Source: Notolepis coatsorum | Taxonomy: Eukaryota; Chordata; Actinopteri; Aulopiformes; Paralepididae | Assembly (NCBI GenBank): GCA_963971535.1 | Contig: OZ020594.1 | Coordinates: 118,207,127 to 118,271,126 of the forward strand | DNA length: 64,000 bases | Reading direction: 5' to 3' | Part shown: piece by piece, positions 34,554-44,414 of the stretch | How the letters are laid out: each line of letters opens with the position of its first letter | Numbering within the stretch: position 1 is the first letter of the stretch | The notes under the pieces: generated by a model | What the model saw: the letters and a program-made list of their open reading frames with translations, nothing else | The model's database searches: none | What the model was told of the DNA's origin: nothing | Translations under genes and position numbers: made by a program

Positions 34554-36123
34554 ATGTGCGCAGAGTGGCGGCGTATGCGTCCGTCGGAACTGTGCAGAGA
34601 CATTGGGAGTAGTAGTCGGTGGTGGGAGGCGAACAGAGTAGTTATGGAGGATCGGGAACAGGGAAGACCTCGCGATTGGTGGCCCCGGCCTGTGAGAGGC
34701 TGTCCAGGGTATTGGGAGGATGGTGATGGAAGTAAATGGTGTGAGAAGGGCGAGGAAGATAGCGATAGGGGTAAGAATGGCAAAGGGAAGGAGTCGGGGG
34801 GTGACAGAATGGAGTATAGTGGGGAGGAGAGTGAGAAAGAAGAGGTTGAGAAAGAGGGGTGGGTAACGGTGGTGAAGAAGAGGAAGAAACAGACGGAGAG
34901 GAACGACAGCGATGGGGGTGAGAGTAGCCAGGGCAAGGGTAAGGGGTCGGGTGGTGACGTGGAGAGTAGGGGGGAGGAGAGTGGGGAAGAAGGGGTGAAG
35001 AGGAAGAAAGCGAGGGACGATAGCTCAAGTGGGCCGGGAGGAGAGGGTGCTGGAAATTATGTGGCAAAAGAGGAAGTGATTCATATAGTGGTCAGGCTTG
35101 AGGGGGAGAGGGGAGTGGGGAAAGTAGGTAGGCTTGAGTTGCCCAAACTCATTGCCGAGCAATTAGGTGAGGTAAAGTATGCGAGAGTTTTGTGGGATGG
35201 GAATCTGGCTGTAGGGTGTGGTAGTGAGGGGCAGGTGGAGAGGGCTAGGAAGATGGGGAGCATTGGTGGGGTGGGTATAAGTAGGGTGGCGAGAGTAGGG
35301 GAGGGGGGATGTAAGGGGGTGATAGCTGGGGTACCGGTCGAGGTTACAGTAGAGCAGCTGGTGGAAAAGCTAAAGGAGAACGGGCGTAATGGCATAGTTA
35401 AGAGTGCAGATAGGATGAAGAGGGGAGCAGAGAGGGCAGTGACGGAGACGGTAGTGATTACGTTTGAGGGGGGGGGTTGTTCCTAGGGAGGTGTTTGTAG
35501 GGCGTAGGATGTATAGGGTTAGGGCATTTGTCCAGAATCCTCTTAGGTGCTATAGGTGCCAGGAGTTTGGCCATATAGCTACCACGTGTAGGAAGGGGCT
35601 GAGGTGCGCTAGGTGTGGCGGGGAACATGAATATGGGAAGTGTGGAGAGGGAGTGAAGCCGAAGTGCTGTAGTTGTGGTGGGGAGCATAGTGTAGCGTTT
35701 AGGGGGTGTGAGGTGATGAAGAAGGAGGTCGCGGTTCGGAGAGTGAGAAGGGAGGGTAAGTTGTCGTATGCTGAGGCGGTTAGCAGGGTAGGACAGGGCA
35801 GCCAAGAAAGGGTGCAGGGGGTGGAAGGAGGGCATGTGGCAGAGAGGGTAGAGCAGGTGGAAAGAGAGAGGGGAAGGGAGGAGAAATTAGGTATTGTGGC
35901 CTTCGTGGCAGGGGTAGTTACTGGTATGGCAGAGGCTAAGGGTAAAACAGCGATGGTGAAGATGATTGTTAGGATAGCGGTTCAACATCTGGGATTGGAA
36001 GGTCTGGGCTGGGAGGAGGTGTATAGCGAATTGGCTGAGGGGGCTGAGAGGGACAAAGCAGCCCAGAATAAGATCGCAGGGGGCAAGGAGGGTCCCGCGG
36101 AGGGGGGCTCAGACAGGAAGTAG
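34554..36123 (+). pseudogene. I/Jockey-like LINE ORF1 (gag-like), one frameshift
   Basis: ATG at 34554 opens a strongly basic and acidic, Gly-rich N-terminal region to about residue 165. An RRM-like part follows (EEVIHIVVRLEGERGVGKV, then LWDGNLAVGC). The frame shifts at a run of nine G at 35468-35476. The continuing frame (to 36123) has three zinc knuckles: CYRCQEFGHIATTC, CARCGGEHEYGKC and CCSCGGEHSVAFRGC. A C-terminal tail includes KLSYAEAVSRVG. The ORF1-with-CCHC layout is that of I- or Jockey-clade LINEs, where it binds RNA. No ORF2 (endonuclease or RT) follows; instead come repeated 3' ends. The frameshift is in a homopolymer and could be a sequencing error. Confidence 0.75.
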
Positions 36124-37065
36124 CAGCATTAGCTTCACTCCAATGGACAATGTAGTTGATGACGGGGTCCAGTAGAAGGAGAAAAAGACGGTGAAGAAGG
36201 AGAAGAAGGAGAAGAAGAAGAGCCCATAAAAAGAATTGCGGAGGGCAGTAATACGCCACGATGCGTCTACACTGCCGGAAATTCAAATAAGAAGAAGAAG
36301 AAGAAGAAAGTAGCAGCAGTAGCTGCACTCCAATGGACAATGTAGTTGATGACGGGGTCCAGTAGAAGAAGAAAAAGAAGGTGAAGAAGGAGAAGAAGGA
36401 GAAGAAGAAGAGCCCATAAAAAGAATTGCGGAGGGCAGTAATACGCCACGATGCGTCTACTCTGCCGGAAATTCAAATAAGAAGAAGAAGAAGATCTCAT
36501 TGTGATGATGATTCGGATTCAGGTGGCGATGAAATGGAGGGTTCCCCCTCTTGGGGGGGCCCTCCAAGAGAGGAGACGATGTTTGTATTGTGATTGTATG
36601 ACAAGAGGAGCAGAGAAGAAGGAGACAGAGATGATAGAAATGTGTTTTGAAGATGAGAAGAAGAAGAGGAGTGTAAACTTTCTCAAGTGTGGGCGAAGCA
36701 AGAATTGTGGAGGGCAGTAATACGCCACGATGCGTCTACACTGCCGGAAATTCAAATAAGAAGAAGAAGAAGGAATTGGCTGAGGGGGCTGCGAGGGACA
36801 AGGCTGCGAGGGACAAAGCAGCCCAGGATAAGATAGCAGGGGGCAAGGAGGGTCCCGCGGAGGGGGGCTCAGGCAGGAAGTAGCAGCAGTAGCTGCACTC
36901 CAATGGACAATGTAGTTGATGACGGGGTCCAGTAGAAGAAGGAAAAGAAGGTGAAGAAGGAGAAGAAGGAGAAGAAGAAGAGCCCATAAAAAGAATTGCG
37001 GAGGGCAGTAATACGCCACGATGCGTCTACTCTGCCGGAAATTCAAATAAGAAGAAGAAGAAGAA
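36124..37065 (+). repeat. Tandem LINE/SINE-like 3' modules ending in (GAA)n
   Basis: A module of about 190 bp contains CAATGGACAATGTAGTTGAT, GAATTGCGGAGGGCAGTAAT, ACGCCACGATGCGTCTAC and GGAAATTCAAATAAGAAG, and ends in GAA repeats. It occurs at about 36130-36302, 36310-36494 and 36890-37065. A variant (36500-36775) shares only the last 70 bp and has different 5' sequence. The stretch at 36776-36880 repeats the end of the ORF1 coding sequence (36030-36120), showing that whole 3' ends were added in tandem. No independent gene is present. Confidence 0.75.
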
Positions 37066-37104
37066 GAGCTCATTGTGCATCTTGAAACAGTGCTGAGCAG
37101 TACT

Positions 37105-37212
37105 GAACAGATAGACTAAACAACATAGATTGAAGCCTGCATCTCTCAACCAAGGTGCCTTGCCGACCGTTTTGCTGTGGAAAGAGCCAGCAAGTTGATT
37201 TACGGCTTTCAG
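37105..37212 (+). other. Leader exon, copy 2, with downstream GTGAGG donor
   Basis: It matches copy 1 through TTTTGCTGTGGAAAG (37184). The donor at that point is replaced by AGCCAG, and the sequence instead runs on to CTTTCAG followed by GTGAGG at 37213. The LINE-derived block separates this leader from the minisatellite array. No coding exon is recognised downstream before the transposon ends at 37625. Confidence 0.38.
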
Positions 37213-37634
37213 GTGAGGAGGAATTTTCATTTGTCTAGTAGGCGGTGATTTTGGAGAGGGGGAAAATACAGTTTTCTTACCTTGTAGTGACGTGTATATT
37301 TAGGAAAATAGCTTTAGGATCACTTCTGTAAAGAAAGACTTCGCTGTGGAAGAGAAATAAAACATTTGGTTGGCTGTGGACCTTATTTTTCTTTATCAAC
37401 GAACGTACTACTCACGAGTAAGCAACTTTTAACCAGTAGAGTGGAACGTCGGCCCTGATACGTATATTGTGCGTAAGAAAAAAGGTTAAAAAAAATATAA
37501 AAAAAGTGCAAAAAAAATGAATTCTTTTTCTTTCTTTTACGGTATCTCACGTGAATCGATACTCTGTAGTACCGATGTGTTTCGGTAAGTACCTTTAAAA
37601 GTACCGAATTCGGTAGCCATCCCTAATAAGCAAT

Positions 37635-37830
37635 GACGTTATAGTTTTTTAGCATTTTTACAGCTTTATTGGTCACGCAGGACCGACAGAGGAGAGGGCG
37701 AACGGGAGGAGAGGTGAGGAGGACATGCGACAAATAATGACGGGAGCTGGGATCGAACCCGGGTCGGCCGCGTAGGTGCGCGAGGCACTATGGTATGCGC
37801 CACGAGGGCGCCCCAAAGACGTTATAGTTT
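37635..37830 (-). mobile_element. Short tRNA-derived SINE
   Basis: The 170-bp body (37648-37817) on the minus strand begins GGGGCGCCCTCGTGGCGCAT and includes CCCGGGTTCGATCCCAGCTC (B-box). It ends ACCAATAAAGCTGTAAAAAT. A perfect 13-bp target duplication GACGTTATAGTTT flanks it (37635-37647, 37818-37830). It inserted right beside the hAT target site. Confidence 0.88.
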
Positions 37831-37874
37831 AAAGCTAAACTATACGTTTTTCTCTCTTGTTAGAAGAGGGATAA

Positions 37875-38130
37875 CTTCTTCAGTTAGATTTGATTTGATC
37901 TTTATTTATCTCGAACATTTTCAACCATAAACACACATTTGTAATAACAAAAAATAAATTAAAACGAAATAAAATACAAATACATTTAAATATATCTTCC
38001 TATGGAGGGAATAATCAACATAGCTCAAGACAAATCAAATGGTTTTGTTCGAGAAGGGACAGAAAGAAGCAAAGCTTATCTGGTCCTGCCCCTTACAATA
38101 TCATATTAATATGTAATAAGTTATCTATCA
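37875..38130 (-). mobile_element. LINE 3' UTR fragment
   Basis: On the minus strand it reads GGGGCAGGACCAGATAAGC, then CCCTTCTCGAACA, and ends AATGTTCGAGATAAATAAAG. Segments with the same words occur at 52165-52335 and 56610-56720 on the plus strand. Only the 3' untranslated part is present. Confidence 0.55.
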
Positions 38131-38170
38131 ATACATAGTTACATACATAGAGGTGCAAATCCAGAGCCTG

Positions 38171-38740
38171 CAGGATAATAAAAGACCCTCACCACCCCAA
38201 TAACAGCCTGTTCCAGCTGCTGAGGTCAGGCAGACGCCTGCGAACCCCAGCTACTAGGACAGAGCGGCTTAGGCTCAGCTTCTTCCCCCAGGCCATCAGA
38301 GACCTGAACAATGAACATTGAGTGCCACAGAACACTGAACTATCCACACACAAGCACACATGAACACACACACGACACGCACGCTGTGCACGCTCACACA
38401 CTAGCAGCCACTTAACACTTTAACATGAGCGGGCACACACTCATGCCGCACACACGCACACTTATGGCCAAAAGGAAAGGCCACTTTAAATTAGAATAAC
38501 AGGAACAGTGTATTGCACTACCAAAGCTACCTAGCATGTCCCATATATATGCTCTGTAAATAACTATGTACAGATACCGAGATGTCACACCATGTTACCT
38601 GTTTATTGCACAATGTTGTTTTTTTATTGGATTCTATTATATGTTGTACCACTGTACTGCACATCGTTGCGGGCAAGACCACCCGCATTTCATTGTATAC
38701 TTGTATGCCGTGACAATTAAAACTCTTGACTTGACTTGAT
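38171..38740 (+). pseudogene. L2/Rex1-type LINE, ORF2 C-terminus and 3' UTR
   Basis: The plus strand encodes NSLFQLLRSGRRLR, TPATRTERLRLSFFPQAI and RDLNNEH, then stop (to about 38321). This is the same C-terminal block as LFQLLPSGRRYRS in the LINE at 18971-19627. A 3' UTR of about 410 bp ends in ATGCCGTGACAATTAAAACT and a CTTGACTTGACTTG tail. The 5' part is lost by truncation. The tail is shared with 9540-9657. Confidence 0.75.
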
Positions 38741-38867
38741 AGTTAATTAACGGAATAGATAGTTAACTAATCAAAAACACTCTCAAAAAACACCTACAGG
38801 AGACTGCAATTAGAAACTGGCCCCTACAAATGTCCTAACTCAGTTGTACAGTAAATGACCAAGTATG

Positions 38868-39010
38868 GCTTTGTCAGTATTCCAATGTACAGTACCATGT
38901 TCTCTGGTCTGCATCCCCTTAACAATTGTATGTATTGAGCTGTACTGTATTGTACCCATTCTGCAATCTGTTAATAAACTTTTCAATCAATTCAATCAAT
39001 CAATCAAAGT
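38868..39010 (+). mobile_element. LINE 3' tail
   Basis: It ends ATTCTGCAATCTGTTAATAA and a CAATCAATCAATC tail. The same tail is seen reversed at 17838-17990 and 56882-57030, and on the plus strand at 40205-40285. The copy at 56882-57560 carries the corresponding RT coding sequence. Confidence 0.65.
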
Positions 39011-39510
39011 ATCAGAATGTTTATAGAAATTCCTGCAGCCTGCGGGCCATCCTCTCAGTCACGACTCACGAGAGGACTCGCAAATTATGCTGCATGCATG
39101 CATATCATTGTCAAACGGTGCGCGTCTCGAGTCATGCCACTGTCGGTCGCTTGGTTGACAGTGGCACGCACAAGACCACTGCACAAGACCTGCAAAAATA
39201 TCAGAATGTTTCATAAAAATTCCCGCGGTGGCCATACTCTCAGTGCACATCTCATGACAGCTGTCGGTGGCTATACCGGTCATCAACACCATAATGACCA
39301 AACTACCAGGATATTCTTCATGGCATTAACACATTTATTGACCCAGAAAATGTGTAGTTTACTTTGACACCAAAATTGATCTTCTATGTTCAACATTCTA
39401 ACAACAAACCCTAACCCAATGTTTGACACATTTGTACCACATGCACAAACCTGCTTGATTATTGCCCCAAATAGCCCTTTGTCTCAGCTCCTCTGCCTAG
39501 TAGCAGCAAC
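39011..39510. repeat. Duplicated exon-like segments and inverted repeat arm
   Basis: Segments starting TATCAGAATGTTT at about 39011 and 39206 resemble each other and 31914-31990, each with a CTCTCAGTG word 45-60 bp downstream. From 39300 to 39475 the sequence is the inverted partner of 31495-31690. Together these suggest that the two sides of the large hAT insertion were already related repeats. Confidence 0.5.
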
Positions 39511-40505
39511 ATCAACACGATGGGACAAAGAAAGCTATAGAAATAGTGTTAAAAATAATGGTGTAAATAGCTCTAATTTGCAATACACTAATTTACAATA
39601 ATCACATTGTGGGTGTAATGTGTGCAAAGTGGCAACAGTAATTCAAAAAGACAACACAGCATCAGCTCCCAATATTCTTCTCATTTTATTTCATTAAAAG
39701 ACAAAAAGAGCCGATACAGTGTTGTCTTTTTGAATTATAATTTTGAATGAATTCGCGCTTCTCGACTCGGCACCTGCTAAAAGAGACGTGAGACGTTGAC
39801 TACAAAGTGGCAACAGAACAATGATAGATTATCTAGACTATAACATAACAACCACGTGCAAAACAGCAGTAGAAACAACGGTAAAAATACTAAATTACAA
39901 ACAATGTAACAATCAGTCGGGATGTAGTGCGTGCAAAGTAGACTGCCTCAGAGGCTGCTGGTCCGGGCCCCCTGCTGGAACAGTCCACGATTGGGGCGTT
40001 TGATAATCCTGCTGGCTTCGCCGACACACAGGTGTGTTAGTCAGGGGCGCGGGAAGGGGGGGGTGCGGGGGGTGCTGCAGCACCCCCTCTCAATTATTGC
40101 AAAAAAAAAAAAAAAAAATGTATGGCAGTATTTATATATTTGTATATACTGTAACTGTATAACTGTAACACTGTATATTATAAGTTTATCCTGCTCAAAG
40201 CACGTCACCATTTTAATATTGTGTGTATTGAGCCGTACTGTATTGTAGCCATTCTCCAATCTGTTAAATAAAGTTTTCATTCATTCATTACACTACTGTA
40301 TGTACACAATCATACGTGTATAACCGAGTAGATTTTCGAGTGATGACAGACTGTCACAGACTGATTGAATGACAGGTGAAACAACTAATTGTATTCACCT
40401 CCTGTCTCCCGCCCTTCCCACGCGCCACAAACCACTGAGCTACTGTGATACAGTGCTTGCGCAGTCAGTCGATTTGAGCTAGTAGTCAGACTTTGCTAGC
40501 ACAGA
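39511..40505. other. Unassigned; contains an 18-bp inverted repeat and a LINE tail
   Basis: AATTCAAAAAGACAACAC at 39641 and its exact inverse at 39720 enclose about 60 bp. A short G/C-rich repeat start (GGGGGTGCTGCAGCACCCCC) occurs near 40065-40085, followed by poly-A. A LINE tail (40205-40285) ends ATAAAGTTTTCATTCATTC. No host gene is seen. The last 100 bp lead into the hAT transposase remnant. Confidence 0.4.
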
Positions 40506-41130
40506 ATGTCTCACTCGCAGAAAAGAAAAATATCAGATTTATTTTCGAAACGTCCCGCCGGTCCCAGTGACAGTCCCACTAAATCTGATAAACGTCAGAG
40601 AGAGACAGAGACGACAGGTTCAGCCTCAGCAGGTATTGAAGAGTTAACTGAGTCTGTTCCCCTATACCCCCCCTCGGGCGCCAGGGGCTTCCACTGAGGG
40701 GTGATGCAAATTGGGATGGGGTGTTATGGCAGCTCATGATGGAAAGAGTGCGCACCGAGTCTGATCCCGAGTTGAAGAATTGGCTCCAAAAGAGAGACAA
40801 CTGGATGTCCAACAACATCCAAAACGAAATCTTACAGCTGCTTGCCCATGATATTCAGCGACAAATTAGAGGCAAAGCATCCAAAAGCCCAATCTTTGGC
40901 TTGAGCGCTGACGGAACCACTGATGTCACTCACTGGAAAAGAACAATTTAATACTCGTGTAATATACAGTTAGCCGATGACAACTTGGAAGCTCAGAACT
41001 TCTTTTGGGGTTTTTACAATGCCCGGCCCAGACACTGTTTTTGTGTATAAAATACTTTTACGCCTCGACCTGCCCATGGAGAGGCTGATAGGATACTGTT
41101 TTGACGGGGCCAGCAACATGTCTGGGGGGT
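40506..41130 (+). pseudogene. hAT-type (ZMYM/TTF-like, DUF4371) transposase fragment
   Basis: ATG at 40506 starts MSHSQKRKISDLFSKRPAGP, the usual Lys/Ser-rich N-terminus of these fish transposases. A deletion follows. From 40721 another frame gives WLQKRDNWMSNNIQNEILQL, HDIQRQIRGKASKSPIFGL and SADGTTDVTH, part of the RNase-H-like core with its first acidic region. After another shift come LRLDLPMERLIGYCFDGASN and MSGGY. The C-terminal half is missing because a different repeat starts at about 41140. The domain is recognised from family motifs, and the gene is clearly dead. Confidence 0.72.
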
Positions 41131-42498
<1,368 letters not shown>

Positions 42499-42499
42499 G

Positions 42500-43245
42500 A
42501 TTGAATTTGTAATGCACTTTTTGTTCGCTGGGATCCCAAAGTTCTACACTACAGGGTTAAAACAGTTAAACAAAATTAAATAGTTATTAGTAAAACAAAT
42601 AAAATAAAATACAGAATAAAAATAAGATAAAAATAGAACATAGTTCATTAAAAACATAGTATAAACAGAACATTTTTAAAACAACAGCACAAGAAAATTA
42701 AAATAAAAAGCTAACAGTCAAAGGCCTTTTTGAACAGGTAGGTTTTCAGGCCTGCTTTAAAAGAGTCCAGGCTCTGTGGTGCCCTCAGCTGGATGGGGAG
42801 GCTGTTCCACAGGCGTGGTGCAGCCGTGCAGAAGGCTCGGTCCCCATGGTGTAGAGCCGGGTACTGGGGACCTGAAGGAGCAGGCTAGGGTGCGGGTGGA
42901 GGATTGTGGAGTGATGAGTTCCTGAAGGTAGAGGGGTGCGTGTCCGTTTATGCAGTTATGGGTGAGCATCAGGACTTTGTAATTGATCCGGGATGAGACG
43001 GGGAGCCAGTGTAGTGAGTGGAGGATGGGGGTTATGTGATCGTGTTTACGGACTCTCATCAATATCCTGGAAGCGCTGTTCTGGATGTATTGCAGCTTTT
43101 GGATGCTCTTGCCAGGAATCCCGATGAAGAGTCCATTACAGTAGTCCAGTCTTGAGGAGATAAAGGCATGGACAAGCTTCTCTGCATCTGACAGGGTTAG
43201 AGTGGGACGGAGTTTTGATATATTCTTTAGGTGATAGAATGAGGT
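42500..43245 (-). pseudogene. L2-type LINE, RT C-terminal fragment
   Basis: The minus strand reads RVRKHDHITPILHSLHWLPV, then SSRINYKVLMLTHNCINGHA and PLYLQELITP. These are highly conserved words of the C-terminal part of L2-type LINE ORF2. A frameshift near 42850 moves the rest (AFCTAAPRLWNSLPIQLRAP, then DSFKAGLKTYLFKK) into another frame. The 3' UTR extends to the (TAA)n tract. The copy is 5'-truncated near 43245. Confidence 0.75.
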
Positions 43246-43419
43246 CTTGCAGGGGTGTTTTATGTGGATGTTGACCGCAAGTCAGTGTAATTTAGTAACC
43301 CCACCTGGGCTGGAACCTGGAATTAAACAAAAGGGTAACAACGGAAACAAGGCACCCATGCAAAGAAAATCCCAAATGAATCCCATTCGAGTTTCTTATA
43401 TTGGAGCTTGGTACTTTGC

Positions 43420-43483
43420 AACGGGGGTCTTTTGCCGACAGCCTTTGCCTTTTTCGACTTGGTAGGAGGCTTCCTAGATTTCC
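43420..43483 (-). other. Candidate host exon, Lys-rich
   Basis: After an acceptor-like GTTTCAAG (boundary 43484) the minus strand can be read GKSRKPPTKSKKAKAVGKRP, then loses character. It resembles a basic tail of a chromatin protein, like the candidate exon at 51512-51588, but the phases of the two do not match directly. Identity is unknown and confidence is low. Confidence 0.25.
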
Positions 43484-43587
43484 CTTGAAACAGGAAACAC
43501 AGACAGTTAAGACTAGGGCGTTAATTAGATTAATTCATTACTCAGCAAATTATCGCGTTATGAAATTAACTCAAAATTAATAAAAAT

Positions 43588-44068
43588 AATTTTTTATTTT
43601 TTATTTTTTATCTACTTTTTCTCCCATTTTCTATTTTTCTCCCATCCCAATTTCGTATTATCCAATTCTACCCTCCCCTGTCTCGAACGCTGTTAGGCCA
43701 TGCCTCCCACTGGCCGGCTGCAATGTGGACGAAGCCTTGCATCACGTGTCCCCTCCGGTACACGAGGAGGCAGCCGTCGCATCTTTTCACCTGCACACCG
43801 TGATCTCTCAGCGGCGAGGGTCTGCGTGGGAGGGACACGCCGCCCCTGTTGCTTCCTGATTCTGCTGCGCAGGCGCTCCAACCGACCTGTAGGAGTCGCT
43901 GTCCACAACGTCCGATCCCCACCCACCAGCTTCCCACCCCTAACACTGCCAATTGCGTTAGTATGAACGACCAGCCAAGCTGGTAGCAATGCCGAGAGCT
44001 GGGCTCGAACCCAGCATCTCCTGCATTAGTGGCGAGCGCCTTGCCCACTGCGCCACTTAGCCGCCCCA
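43588..44068 (-). mobile_element. Long tRNA-derived SINE, copy 1
   Basis: The minus strand begins GGGGCGGCTAAGTGGCGCAG, with B-box GGGTTCGAGCCC, and continues about 480 bp to a T-rich tail on the plus strand. The same family, with clean target duplications, is at 52442-52906. The long body after the tRNA head contains GGTCGGTTGGAGCGCCTGCG. Open frames across it are not genes. Confidence 0.8.
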
Positions 44069-44414
44069 ATTTACATTTTTTTTTTTTTTTTTTAATTTTT
44101 TTTATTATTGCAAAACAAAACTTATTAAAAGTCAGTACTCAACACACAATGTATAATGAAACTTTCAGTAAAGGTGGTTAAAATATATGCAAGTACAGAA
44201 ACAGGATAAAACAAAAATAGTCAATAATAACATTTTAACCGTATACCGTGTATATCCAGCGAAGTTACAATTATATAAATGTTAGTATATAATATACCCC
44301 GAATACCTATTTTCTAAAACCCTACACACATATGCTCCAGCTCAAATCCCCCCCTCCCGGACCCCCTCTTGGATAGTACCTCCATTATCCCTCACTCCTA
44401 ACCAGACATCACCA

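Larger units (their letters stand above)
32084..37633. mobile_element. Large hAT-type transposon carrying HSE minisatellite
   Basis: The element (32092-37625, 5534 bp) is bounded by a perfect 8-bp target duplication ATAAGCAA (32084-32091, 37626-37633). Its ends are TAGGGATGGGTAC and, inverted, TAGGGATGGCTACCG. Both ends also share subterminal CGGTAC and ATCGATTCAC words. An 8-bp duplication with TAGGG ends fits the hAT superfamily. Inside are heat-shock-element minisatellites, TATA-like boxes, two copies of a leader exon, and a LINE-derived gag-like gene with tandem 3' modules. No hAT transposase (RNase-H-like core or C-terminal dimerisation region) is visible, so movement would need an enzyme in trans. 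Confidence 0.85.

Noticed and set aside
34642..35067. Ser/Pro-rich minus-strand open frames opposite the LINE ORF1
   Set aside because: They are antisense shadows of the Gly/Glu/Lys-rich plus-strand ORF1, which has recognisable zinc knuckles.
35969..37073. Leu/Ser-rich membrane-like open frames on the minus strand
   Set aside because: They translate (GAA)n-rich 3' modules in reverse; repeat copies give the same protein several times.
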